In this document: one piece after another, positions 40,759 to 49,960 of the stretch
Position numbering within the stretch: position 1 is the stretch's first letter
Layout: the number at the start of each line of letters is the position of its first letter
Source of the DNA: Thalassotalea eurytherma
Lineage (GTDB): Bacteria; Pseudomonadota; Gammaproteobacteria; Enterobacterales; Alteromonadaceae
Length of the DNA stretch: 64,000 bases
Reading direction: 5' to 3'
Assembly: GCF_030161415.1 (NCBI RefSeq)
Contig: NZ_BSSU01000006.1
Span: 1 to 64,000, forward strand
Notes under the pieces: generated by a model
Told to the model about the DNA's origin: nothing
The model's database searches: none
What the model saw: only the letters and a program-made list of their open reading frames with translations
Program-made: the position numbers and the translations under genes

Positions 40759-41751
40759 ATGACTACAATCAGTAAAAAGTTAGCGTCAAACACCAGTGGT
40801 ATTTCATTTAAATCATTGAGCATGGCAAATGATAGTATGAAAAATGTGTTGTTGCCTTTAATAGGTGTAGCGTGCTTTCTCGTGATTTGGGCGATTGCTG
40901 CGAGCAACATTCAAACATCGCTGGGTCAATTTCCTGGGCCATCACATGTGATGGAACAGTTTGGTACCTTGTATCAAGAACATGTGGCAGAGCGAGACAA
41001 AGCAACATCGTTTTATGAACGCCAAGAAAAACGCAACGCCGAACGCGTAGCAAAAGATCCAAATTATCAACCAAAAACTCGTGCTTATACTGGTAAAGAA
41101 ACATTCATTGACCAAATTTTCACGAGTTTAACAACCGTATTGAGTGGTTTTATCTTAGCCGCCATTGTTGCTATTCCATTAGGGATCGCGATTGGCTTAA
41201 GTAAGTCACTTAACACGGCGATTAACCCTATTATTCAAATTTTTAAGCCAGTGTCACCGCTAGCATGGCTGCCACTTGTCACTATGGTGGTAAGTGCCGT
41301 CTATACAACAAGTGATCCAATGTTTGCTAAGTCATTCATCGTCTCACTTGTCACGGTTACCCTGTGTTGCTTATGGCCAATGGTAATAAATACATCAGTT
41401 GGTGTTTCTTCAATAAACGCAGACTGGGTCAATGTGTCTAAAGTCCTAAGTTTACCGTCATGGGTTCATATCCGTCGAATCGTGTTGCCTGCAGCTGTCC
41501 CATCAATATTTGTCGGTATGAGAATGTCGATAGGTATTGCATGGATGGTGTTAATAGCAGCGGAGATGTTGGCGCAAAACCCTGGTTTAGGAAAGTTTGT
41601 CTGGGATGAATTCCAAAATGGTAGCTCGCAGTCGTTAAGTCGAATTATGGCTGCAGTGATTGTGATTGGTTTGATTGGATTCTTGCTCGACCGTTCAATG
41701 TTGTCATTACAACGCATCTTGTCTTGGGACAAAGACAGCGCTAAACGCTAA
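40759..41751 (+). CDS. nrtB: Nitrate ABC transporter permease
   Basis: An inner-membrane permease of 330 residues. A first helix at about 28-48 is followed by a long charged insert (about 60-110, rich in Glu, Lys and Arg), then a BPD transport core with five helices and the EAA-like loop VSKVLSLPSWVHIRRIVLPAAVPSIFVGMRM. The nitrate-type permease NrtB fits by context with the binding protein before it and the ATPase 15 bases after. Confidence 0.92.
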   Translation: MTTISKKLASNTSGISFKSLSMANDSMKNVLLPLIGVACFLVIWAIAASNIQTSLGQFPGPSHVMEQFGTLYQEHVAERDKATSFYERQEKRNAERVAKDPNYQPKTRAYTGKETFIDQIFTSLTTVLSGFILAAIVAIPLGIAIGLSKSLNTAINPIIQIFKPVSPLAWLPLVTMVVSAVYTTSDPMFAKSFIVSLVTVTLCCLWPMVINTSVGVSSINADWVNVSKVLSLPSWVHIRRIVLPAAVPSIFVGMRMSIGIAWMVLIAAEMLAQNPGLGKFVWDEFQNGSSQSLSRIMAAVIVIGLIGFLLDRSMLSLQRILSWDKDSAKR

Positions 41752-41766
41752 TTTAAGGAAGCAAAC

Positions 41767-42612
41767 ATGAGTATTATTTTAGATATCAGCAAAATTGATA
41801 TGGTGTTTCCAACACCAAAAGGCGACTTTACAGCCCTACAAGGTGTTGATCTTCAAATTAGCAAAGGCGAGTTTATTTCATTAATAGGTCATTCAGGTTG
41901 TGGTAAATCTACCGTACTAAACATTGTTGCAGGTATTCATCAAGCAACAAGTGGTGGCGTACTGCTCAACAATAAAGAAGTTAATTCACCGGGTCCAGAA
42001 AGGGCGGTTGTATTTCAAAACCACTCTTTATTACCGTGGTTAACGTCTTATCAAAATGTTGAGCTTGCTGTTAAGCAAGTTTTTGCCAAAACAATGAATA
42101 AGGCTGAAATGCATGAGTGGATTGAGCATAACTTAAACCTTGTTCATATGAGTCATGCCATGCATAAAAAGCCTGATGAGATATCTGGTGGTATGAAGCA
42201 ACGTGTAGGTATTGCACGTGCGCTTGCCATGCAACCAGAAATCCTCTTAATGGATGAACCATTTGGTGCTTTAGACGCGCTAACTCGTGCGCATATGCAA
42301 GATTCATTAATGGAAATACAGGCTGAACTCAATAACACCGTGATTATGATCACTCATGATGTTGATGAAGCCGTGTTGCTATCAGATCGTATCGTAATGA
42401 TGACTAATGGCCCAGCGGCGACCATTGGTGAAATTTTACAGGTTGATTTACCTAGACCACGAAATCGCGTAGAGCTTGCACAAGATGCAACGTATAACGA
42501 CTACCGGTCTCAGGTATTAAGTTTCTTATATGAAAAGCAACGAAAAATTGAAACGCTTAGTCAACCGGAAAGCAAAGAAAAGTCTAGTAAAACTAAAGAA
42601 AAGGTTGCTTAG
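41767..42612 (+). CDS. nrtC: Nitrate ABC transporter ATP-binding protein
   Basis: A 281-residue ATPase. Walker A GHSGCGKST is at about 38-46, the Q-loop VFQNHSLLPWLT follows, signature ISGGMKQRVGIARAL, Walker B ILLMDEPFGALD and switch His in ITHDVDEAV. It lacks the fused substrate-binding domain of cyanobacterial NrtC, so it equals the NrtD type in domain layout; the symbol follows the common proteobacterial naming. A Lys/Glu-rich tail ends the protein. Confidence 0.92.
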   Translation: MSIILDISKIDMVFPTPKGDFTALQGVDLQISKGEFISLIGHSGCGKSTVLNIVAGIHQATSGGVLLNNKEVNSPGPERAVVFQNHSLLPWLTSYQNVELAVKQVFAKTMNKAEMHEWIEHNLNLVHMSHAMHKKPDEISGGMKQRVGIARALAMQPEILLMDEPFGALDALTRAHMQDSLMEIQAELNNTVIMITHDVDEAVLLSDRIVMMTNGPAATIGEILQVDLPRPRNRVELAQDATYNDYRSQVLSFLYEKQRKIETLSQPESKEKSSKTKEKVA

Positions 42613-42653
42613 CAACAAAATATTTACATAAAGACTATGATATAAAAGTGATA

Positions 42654-42672
42654 TTGCACAAAAAAAGTGCAA
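42654..42672 (+). other. Hairpin upstream of the porin gene
   Basis: TTGCAC / GTGCAA stem around a 7-A loop in the 94-base gap between the ATPase and porin genes. There is no T-run, so it may be an RNA processing or stability element rather than a terminator. Confidence 0.35.
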
Positions 42673-42706
42673 CACGCGCATAAAAAATAATTAATAAGGG
42701 ATACCC

Positions 42707-43885
42707 ATGAATAAGCAAACTCTTAAAAAACAGAAACTCGCCCTCATCGTAGGCGGATTAATTGCTTCAACTTCAACGGTTTATGCTGAGACTGATTTTG
42801 GCAAATTTAGTGCTGATTTTCGTTTACGTTATGAAGGCGTAGACCAAGCCAACGCTAAGAAAAATGCAGACGCGTTGACACTACGTACGTTACTTAACTT
42901 CAAAACGAAAGAATACAATGGTTTTTCAGGCATGATTGAAGTTGAAGATTCTCGTGCGCTTATCGATGACTATAACGATACATTAGGTAACAACCCTGAT
43001 TATTCTGTCGTCGCCGATCCAGAGACAACTGAGCTTGATCAGCTTTATGTTCAGTACGTTCAAGATGGTTTTAAGGCGAAGTTAGGTCGACAAGTTATTG
43101 TGATGGATAACCATCGTTTCGTTGGTCATGTTGGTTGGCGCCAAGACAAGCAAACATTTGATGCGTTTAGCTTTGGAGCTGGTCAAGACAAATGGAAGTT
43201 TGACTACAGCTATATTAATCAGCGTAACCGTATCTTTGCTGATGAGAAAGATATTGAATCAAACGATCACCTCGTTAATGCAAGTTATAAAACTGAGTTT
43301 GGTAAATTTACAGGTTATGGCTACTTACTTGAAGTTGATAATGCAATAAACAACGCGTTAGATACTTGGGGTATTCGTTACGCTGGTGGTTTTGAATCAG
43401 TATTGCTACAAGCTGAGTTTGCTCAACAAGATTACGAAAATGACACAACCGAATATTCTACAGAATACATGATGTTAGAAGCGGGTTATAAGTTTTCAAA
43501 AGTGACAGCTAAAATTGGCTTCGAAATTTTAGGTACTGACAGCGGCGAATATGGTTTCCAAACACCATTGGCCACGCTACACAAATTCAATGGTTGGAGT
43601 GACCAATTTTTATCGACACCTGATGTTGGCTTACAAGATTTCTATGTGTCAGTTGCTGGCAAAGTGTGGGGCGGTAAATGGTTATTGGCTTACCACGACT
43701 TTAAAGCCGATGAAACACATGCTGAATTCGACAACTACGGTAGTGAATTGAACGCGCAGTATGCTCGCAAACTAACTAGTTACTTGAGTGGCGGTATTAA
43801 GTATGCCAATTACTCTGCGGGTGATGAAGGTACAGGTAAAGTTGATACCGATAAACTTTGGTTGTGGTTACAAGCTAAGTTTTAA
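42707..43885 (+). CDS. Outer-membrane porin (alginate-export-like family)
   Basis: A 392-residue beta-barrel protein. The signal peptide ends at VYA around residue 27, and alternating amphipathic strands continue to the C-terminal WLWLQAKF with a terminal Phe. FSADFRLRYEGVDQ and RTLLNFKTKEYNGFSGMIEVED resemble the AlgE/OprD-like alginate export barrel group. Its location between the nitrate transporter and nirB suggests a general or nitrate/nitrite diffusion channel. Substrate is inference from context. Confidence 0.8.
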   Translation: MNKQTLKKQKLALIVGGLIASTSTVYAETDFGKFSADFRLRYEGVDQANAKKNADALTLRTLLNFKTKEYNGFSGMIEVEDSRALIDDYNDTLGNNPDYSVVADPETTELDQLYVQYVQDGFKAKLGRQVIVMDNHRFVGHVGWRQDKQTFDAFSFGAGQDKWKFDYSYINQRNRIFADEKDIESNDHLVNASYKTEFGKFTGYGYLLEVDNAINNALDTWGIRYAGGFESVLLQAEFAQQDYENDTTEYSTEYMMLEAGYKFSKVTAKIGFEILGTDSGEYGFQTPLATLHKFNGWSDQFLSTPDVGLQDFYVSVAGKVWGGKWLLAYHDFKADETHAEFDNYGSELNAQYARKLTSYLSGGIKYANYSAGDEGTGKVDTDKLWLWLQAKF

Positions 43886-43976
43886 TCGTTAAAAATTGTG
43901 GGCGCATGCCAGTGCGCTCATTACGTCTAATCATAATAATAAATTGTCGAACATAAACCGGTAAAAAGGGTAAAAC

Positions 43977-46523
43977 ATGTCTTCTTTAGTAAACATACTT
44001 GTCGTAGGTAACGGCATGGTAGGACATCACTTTGTTGAACAGCTGATAAAACAGCAGGAAACGCTTGATAGTGCAAGTAAATTTCAAGTCACTGTGTTGT
44101 CGGCTGAGCCAAGAATGGCCTACGATCGCGTCCACTTATCTGAGTATTTCTCAGGGAAGACGGCACAAGATCTTTCTTTAACAACTAAAGAAGAATACGA
44201 CCAATGGCAAGTTGATATAAAAACCAACGCAAAAGTGACTAATATTGACCGCCAGAATAATCAAGTCACATTGCAAACAGGTGAAGTGTTAACCTACGAC
44301 AAACTCGTGCTCGCAACAGGTTCTTACCCCTTTGTACCACCTATTAAAGGTAATGATCAGCCACATTGTTTAGTTTACCGAACGATAGAGGACTTAGAAG
44401 ACATCCAAGTAAGTGCTAACGAGAGCAAAACTGGTGTTGTCATTGGTGGTGGTCTACTTGGGTTAGAAGCAGCAAATGCCTTAAAAGAGTTAGGCTTAGA
44501 AACACATGTTGTTGAGTTTGCGCCACAATTGATGGCGGTACAAATCGACCAAGGTGGTGGCGCTGTATTAAAAGACAAAATTGAAGCACTTGGCGTTAAA
44601 GTACATACCCAAAAAGCAACAACGGAAATCGTTAAGTCAGACCAAGCACGCTATAAATTAGCGTTTAGTGACGGTACTGAATTACATACCGACCTGATTT
44701 TATTTTCAGCAGGTATTCGTCCACATGATGAACTTGCGAAAACTTCCGCGTTAGCAATGGGTGAACGTGGCGGGATTGTTATTAACAATCAATGTGTCAC
44801 TTCTGATGAAGATATTTATGCCATTGGTGAGTGTGCCTTATGGAATAACTTTATTTTTGGTTTGGTCGCTCCTGGTTATCAAATGGCGAAAGTCGCTGCT
44901 AGTCATTTGCTAGGACAAACTGAGTCGTTTACTGGTGCAGATATGAGCACCAAGTTAAAACTTATGGGCGTAGATGTTGGTTCAATTGGTGATGCACACG
45001 GCAAAACACCTGAATCACAAGCATATACCTATGAAAACCAACCTGAAGGCGTTTATAAAAAAATCGTTGTAAACAAAGATAAAACTAAATTACTCGGTGC
45101 TGTATTAGTGGGTGATACTAGTGAGTACGATACGCTTTTACAGTACATGTTAAACGGCATTGATTTACCTGAAGCGCCAGAAGGACTTATTTTGCCGATG
45201 TCAGATGATAAGCCTGCTTTAGGTGCTGATGCATTGCCTGATACGGCAATAATCTGTTCATGTCACAACGTATCTAGAGGTGACATTGTTACAGCAGTAG
45301 AGCAAGGCGCATGTGATGTCGCCACTATAAAGCAATGTACTAAAGCAAGTACGGGTTGTGGCGGCTGTGCGGCGTTAGTTAAAACGGTCACTGACAATGA
45401 ACTTGCTGCACGTGGTGTAGAAGTAAACACAGATTTATGTGAACACTTTGCCTATTCACGAACTGAGCTTTATCATATTGTTAAAGCAGAAAAAATTAAA
45501 ACCTTTGAAGAACTATTAACTAAACACGGTAATGGCTTAGGTTGTGAAATATGCAAACCAACAGCCGGATCTATTCTTGCCTCAGTGTGGAATGATTACG
45601 TACTAGAAAAACAACATTTACCCTTACAAGATACGAACGATCTTTTCTTAGCGAACATGCAAAAAGACGGTACTTATTCCGTTGTTCCTAGAATACCAGG
45701 AGGAGAAATTACTCCTGATAAACTCATTACCATTGGCGAAGTCGCCAAGAAATATAACCTTTATACCAAGATAACGGGTGGTCAACGTATAGACTTATTC
45801 GGTGCCCGTGTCGACCAATTACCTGATATCTGGACTGCATTAATTGATGCGGGTCTAGAAACAGGTCATGCCTACGGCAAATCACTACGTACCGTTAAGT
45901 CGTGTGTTGGCTCTACCTGGTGTCGATACGGTGTTCAAGACAGCGTTTCAATGGCACTACTGGTTGAAAACCGTTACAAGGGGCTTCGTTCTCCTCACAA
46001 AATTAAGATGGCGGTTTCTGGTTGTACTCGTGAATGTGCAGAAGCACAAAGTAAGGATATCGGTGTTATTGCAACAGACAAAGGTTGGAATTTGTACGTT
46101 TGTGGTAATGGCGGAATGAAGCCTAGGCACGCTGATTTGTTCGCAACGGATATTGATGATGTCACATTAATAAAATATATCGACCGTATTTTAATGTTTT
46201 ACATTGCGACTGCAGATCGATTACAAAGAACCTCTGTTTGGCTAGAAAACCTTGAAGGTGGCTTAGCATATTTACAAAAAGTGGTGATTGATGATCATTT
46301 GGGTATTAACGATGAGTTAGAGCAACAAATGGAGTACGTTGTTGGAACCTATCAATGTGAATGGAAAACAACCATTGAAAATCCGCAAGCCTTAAAACGC
46401 TTTAAGCATTATGTAAACTCAGATAAGAGTGATGACAACATTGTGTTTGTGCAAGAGCGTGAGCAAATTAGGCCAGCGCGCTCTGAAGAGAAAATCCCTG
46501 TAAAAACCATTGAAACAATATAG
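43977..46523 (+). CDS. nirB: Nitrite reductase (NADH) large subunit
   Basis: Cytosolic siroheme enzyme reducing nitrite to ammonium. Its 848 residues match E. coli NirB (847). An FAD domain begins VVGNGMVGHHF, the NAD motif is VIGGGLLGLEAA, a BFD-like [2Fe-2S] segment (ICSCHNVSRGD ... TGCGGC) lies near 424-465 and the siroheme/[4Fe-4S] cysteines are CVGSTWC with SGCTREC near 640-690. nirD follows after 9 bases. Siroheme synthesis genes are not in the window. Confidence 0.97.
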   Translation: MSSLVNILVVGNGMVGHHFVEQLIKQQETLDSASKFQVTVLSAEPRMAYDRVHLSEYFSGKTAQDLSLTTKEEYDQWQVDIKTNAKVTNIDRQNNQVTLQTGEVLTYDKLVLATGSYPFVPPIKGNDQPHCLVYRTIEDLEDIQVSANESKTGVVIGGGLLGLEAANALKELGLETHVVEFAPQLMAVQIDQGGGAVLKDKIEALGVKVHTQKATTEIVKSDQARYKLAFSDGTELHTDLILFSAGIRPHDELAKTSALAMGERGGIVINNQCVTSDEDIYAIGECALWNNFIFGLVAPGYQMAKVAASHLLGQTESFTGADMSTKLKLMGVDVGSIGDAHGKTPESQAYTYENQPEGVYKKIVVNKDKTKLLGAVLVGDTSEYDTLLQYMLNGIDLPEAPEGLILPMSDDKPALGADALPDTAIICSCHNVSRGDIVTAVEQGACDVATIKQCTKASTGCGGCAALVKTVTDNELAARGVEVNTDLCEHFAYSRTELYHIVKAEKIKTFEELLTKHGNGLGCEICKPTAGSILASVWNDYVLEKQHLPLQDTNDLFLANMQKDGTYSVVPRIPGGEITPDKLITIGEVAKKYNLYTKITGGQRIDLFGARVDQLPDIWTALIDAGLETGHAYGKSLRTVKSCVGSTWCRYGVQDSVSMALLVENRYKGLRSPHKIKMAVSGCTRECAEAQSKDIGVIATDKGWNLYVCGNGGMKPRHADLFATDIDDVTLIKYIDRILMFYIATADRLQRTSVWLENLEGGLAYLQKVVIDDHLGINDELEQQMEYVVGTYQCEWKTTIENPQALKRFKHYVNSDKSDDNIVFVQEREQIRPARSEEKIPVKTIETI

Positions 46524-46532
46524 GAGCAAGTC

Positions 46533-46880
46533 ATGAGTAATCAACAATGGCAGCGTGTTTGCGCTGAAACTGATTTATTTGATGATGCTGGTGTATGTGC
46601 ATTAGTTGATAGTCAAGGAGCTGACTCTCAAGTAGCTATCTTTAAAGTGTCACAGAATGAGCAACAATTATATGCAATTGGTAATTTTGACCCAATTGGT
46701 AAAGCGAATGTCTTATATCGAGGCATTGTAGGGTCGGTAGCAAACGAACCGGTCGTTGCTTCACCACTTTACAAGCAACATTTTTCACTGACTAACGGTA
46801 AATGCTTGCAAGACGAAGATGTTAGCGTGGCAGTGTATTCGGTACGTGTAAATGACGGATTTATTGAGTTACTTGCGTAA
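46533..46880 (+). CDS. nirD: Nitrite reductase (NADH) small subunit
   Basis: A 115-residue Rieske-fold protein without the iron-sulfur ligands, as usual for NirD. WQRVCAETDLFDDAGVCALV at the start and LYAIGNFDPIGKANVLYRGIVG in the middle fit. It associates with NirB, whose gene ends 9 bases upstream, and precedes nasA by 10 bases. Confidence 0.95.
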   Translation: MSNQQWQRVCAETDLFDDAGVCALVDSQGADSQVAIFKVSQNEQQLYAIGNFDPIGKANVLYRGIVGSVANEPVVASPLYKQHFSLTNGKCLQDEDVSVAVYSVRVNDGFIELLA

Positions 46881-46890
46881 AGGATGATGT

Positions 46891-49620
46891 ATGAGTATTG
46901 AGTTGCCAAATAGTCACCTTGTTAACCCAGCAGCAGGCACTGTAGCAACGACATGTGCTTATTGTGGTGTAGGTTGTGGCGTTGATATTAATATCTCAAA
47001 GCAAGGTGACTCTCGCGATGTAGATACCTTAAATGGTTGTCGTTCACATCCTGCTAATTATGGCCGATTGTGTGTCAAAGGTAGCAATTTACTAAATACT
47101 CTGGAGCCTGAGCAACGTCTTATCCACGCCTATATTGGTAATGAGCAAGTAAGCGTAGATAAAGCAACCAGTTTTGTTGCCGAACAATTCAACAAAATCC
47201 GGCAAGAACATGGACCTGAGTCGGTTGCATTTTACGTTTCGGGCCAACTGTTAACAGAAGACTATTATGTAGCCAATAAATTGATGAAGGGTTATATAGG
47301 TAGTGCAAATATCGACACAAATTCGCGCCTGTGTATGAGTAGTGCCGTAGCCGCATACAAGCGAGCTTTTGGTGAAGATGTTGTGCCATGTAACTACACA
47401 GACATTGAACAATGTGATGTGTTCTTTACGATTGGTTCAAATATGGCGTGGACGCACCCCGTGCTATTTCAACGCTTAGAGCGAGCACGTGAGGTCAACC
47501 CAAACCTTAAGGTTGTGAGTATTGACCCAAGAAAAACAGCAACGACACAACTAGCTGACCTGCACCTACCACTTACTCCTGGCAGTGACAGTGGTTTCTT
47601 CAACGGGTTACTTAGATATTTAATCGATAATAAAAAGATCGATCAAAATTATATAGATCAGCATTGCAATAACTTTGCTTCAGCGATGAAAGCCTGCTCG
47701 TCTTGGACACTAGATAAAGTATCAGCATTTTGTCAGTTGGAGAAAAGCGATATTACGCAAGCCTACCAATTATTTGCTGATTCACCGAAAGTTGTAAGCT
47801 TTTATTCAATGGGCATCAACCAATCTAATACGGGTGTAGATAAATGTAACGCTATTATTAATTGCCACTTAGCGACGGGAAAAATTAATAAACCAGGTGC
47901 CGGGCCTTTTTCTATTACTGGTCAACCCAATGCTATGGGTGGCAGAGAAATAGGGGGCTTAGCTAACCAATTAACTGGTCATCTAGATATTGATAATGTT
48001 GACCATCAACAAGCGGTTAAATCCTTTTGGCAATCACCAACGATAGCCACGAAAGCTGGTCCAAGCGCCGTTGAGATGTTTTCAAAGATCCAACAAGGAA
48101 AAATTAAAGCGGTGTGGATAATGGCCACTAACCCAGCCGTTAGTTTGCCCGATCACCAAAATATTATTAAAGCGCTTGAGTCGTGTCCACTAGTTATTGT
48201 TTCAGATTGTGTAGAAAAGAACGATACCTTAGCCTTTGCAGATGTAAAACTGCCGGCAACGGGGTGGCTTGAAAAAGATGGTACGGTAACAAATTCAGAG
48301 CGTCGTATTTCACGCCAACGTGGAGTAAGAAAGTCATCAGGTAATGCAAAGCATGATTGGCAACTGATTTGTGACGTCGCAAATAAAATGGGCTTCACCG
48401 GTTTTGATTACCATCAGCCAGTTGATATTTTTACCGAGTTTGCAAAGCTTAGTAGTGTGTCTAAAACTCATGGTTTAAAGTTCGATATTACAGGGTTAAG
48501 CAAATTATCGGAGCAAGAATACAATGCATTGCAACCTATGCAATGGCCAATCAATGATCAATATCCATTAGGTTGTAGCAACGTATTTCACGATCACAAG
48601 TTTTCAACACTAAGCCACAAAGCTAATTTTATTGCCGTTGATGCCCAGCTTCCATTGCTTGGCTTTAAAGAGACGGATAATAACTTCATTGTTAATAGTG
48701 GTCGAATTCGTGATCAGTGGCATACCATGACAAGAACGGGTAACACGCATAAGTTATTTACGACACAAGACCAACCCTTTGTTTCAATCAACATTGAAGA
48801 TGCAAAGGCGAAACAATTAAAAAATAACCAACTGATTAAAATTGCTAACTCTTATGGCAGTATTACGCTACCGGTAAAAATCGATGAAGGCGTAGGTCAA
48901 GGTCAGCTATTCGTACCCATTCACTGGAACAAGCAATATGCCTCGTCAGCTAACGTAACTAACCTATATCCTGCAATTGTTGATAAGATTTCTAACCAAC
49001 CACAGCTTAAACAAACCAATGCAACCATAGAAACGTTGGACTTTAGTCAATACCTACATGTTTACACATCACAAGACATTTCGTTATTGAGCGACTATTG
49101 GCATAAATTAAGAGGTAATGGATTTTATGCCTTTGAAGCGGCCAATTTAGAAAATCAACAACATGAGTTAGCACAATTAAAACTAGCGATTACAGGCGAA
49201 TGGCTAAGTTTTAGTAGTGATGAAAGGCAGGTTCATTTGTGCCTTAGTCAAAAACAATTAGTTTGTTATCTAGATATCAGCAACATTCAGAAGCCGATCA
49301 ATACCTCTTGGCTTGAGTACATGTTTACCAAGGCTGCGTTAAGCTTTGCTGATATTCAGTCATTACTTATTGCCCAACCCAGTGATGAATTTATGCAGGG
49401 TAAAGTGGTGTGTAGTTGCTTTAGTGTAAGAGAAAAAAATATTGTAGAAGCGATAAATAAAGGTTGTCGTGATGTAACAACATTAGGCAGTCAATTAAAC
49501 TGTGGTACGAATTGCGGATCGTGTCGCCCTGAACTTAAGCAATATATTAAACGATTTTTAGATAAGGAAACCTTGGCGTCTCCTTTACCTGAAACCATTG
49601 AAATAGAAGAGCTTACTTAA
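46891..49620 (+). CDS. nasA: Assimilatory nitrate reductase, catalytic subunit
   Basis: A cytosolic molybdopterin enzyme reducing nitrate to nitrite; 909 residues. The N-terminal [4Fe-4S] cysteines are C22, C25, C29 and C61 (CAYCGVGC ... GRLCVKGSN). The Mo-bis-MGD core has DTNSRLCMSSAV with the likely Mo-ligand cysteine, and GQPNAMGGREIGGLANQLTGH. The molybdopterin dinucleotide domain follows, then a C-terminal BFD-like [2Fe-2S] module, VVCSCFSVREKNI ... LNCGTNCGSCRPE (about 834-880), as in Klebsiella NasA. No separate electron-transfer subunit (NasB/C) is present. Confidence 0.96.
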   Translation: MSIELPNSHLVNPAAGTVATTCAYCGVGCGVDINISKQGDSRDVDTLNGCRSHPANYGRLCVKGSNLLNTLEPEQRLIHAYIGNEQVSVDKATSFVAEQFNKIRQEHGPESVAFYVSGQLLTEDYYVANKLMKGYIGSANIDTNSRLCMSSAVAAYKRAFGEDVVPCNYTDIEQCDVFFTIGSNMAWTHPVLFQRLERAREVNPNLKVVSIDPRKTATTQLADLHLPLTPGSDSGFFNGLLRYLIDNKKIDQNYIDQHCNNFASAMKACSSWTLDKVSAFCQLEKSDITQAYQLFADSPKVVSFYSMGINQSNTGVDKCNAIINCHLATGKINKPGAGPFSITGQPNAMGGREIGGLANQLTGHLDIDNVDHQQAVKSFWQSPTIATKAGPSAVEMFSKIQQGKIKAVWIMATNPAVSLPDHQNIIKALESCPLVIVSDCVEKNDTLAFADVKLPATGWLEKDGTVTNSERRISRQRGVRKSSGNAKHDWQLICDVANKMGFTGFDYHQPVDIFTEFAKLSSVSKTHGLKFDITGLSKLSEQEYNALQPMQWPINDQYPLGCSNVFHDHKFSTLSHKANFIAVDAQLPLLGFKETDNNFIVNSGRIRDQWHTMTRTGNTHKLFTTQDQPFVSINIEDAKAKQLKNNQLIKIANSYGSITLPVKIDEGVGQGQLFVPIHWNKQYASSANVTNLYPAIVDKISNQPQLKQTNATIETLDFSQYLHVYTSQDISLLSDYWHKLRGNGFYAFEAANLENQQHELAQLKLAITGEWLSFSSDERQVHLCLSQKQLVCYLDISNIQKPINTSWLEYMFTKAALSFADIQSLLIAQPSDEFMQGKVVCSCFSVREKNIVEAINKGCRDVTTLGSQLNCGTNCGSCRPELKQYIKRFLDKETLASPLPETIEIEELT

Positions 49621-49855
49621 ACTGACTAACGAGGTTTAGCCGATCAGTTAGACGGTCGAGTAGGTTTGTATTCAATTTAACAGCATGTGTGCCTTGCACT
49701 TCACTATGTGAGGACATATCACTGATATTTTTAACATTTTCATTAATTTGTTCAGTGACAACACTTTGCTCTTCAATTGCTGTTGCAATCTGATTGTTTA
49801 CATCTGCTATCGCTGTGATTTCATTGTTTCCGAATAGTTGCTCGCTACTCATCAC
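49613..49855 (-). pseudogene. C-terminal remnant of a methyl-accepting chemotaxis protein
   Basis: The 80-codon frame matches only the last part of an MCP signalling domain: IADVNNQIATAIEEQSVVTEQINENVKNIS, then a helical tail ending SQFK. The receptor's sensor, membrane and hairpin tip (the AALNAAIEAARAGE region) are missing. In-frame TAA lies just upstream of the ATG at 49855. It overlaps the nasA stop by eight bases. The truncated 5' side faces the lone recombinase gene, so deletion during an integration event is plausible. Confidence 0.75.
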
Positions 49856-49960
49856 ACTTGCTTACACGTAATTTAATGATGAAAGCGAGAGCAAAAAAGA
49901 ATGAACAGATGAATTTTGTTATTTGATAATAGAAAGGGTGTGAAGGCTTAATATTGAAGT

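Noticed and set aside
43895-43925. GCGCA/TGCGC hairpin between the porin and nirB as a terminator
   Set aside because: No T-run follows and the gene order suggests read-through into nirB.
46891-49620. Formate dehydrogenase or periplasmic nitrate reductase
   Set aside because: No twin-arginine signal, a C-terminal BFD-like iron-sulfur module and the nirBD context indicate assimilatory NasA.
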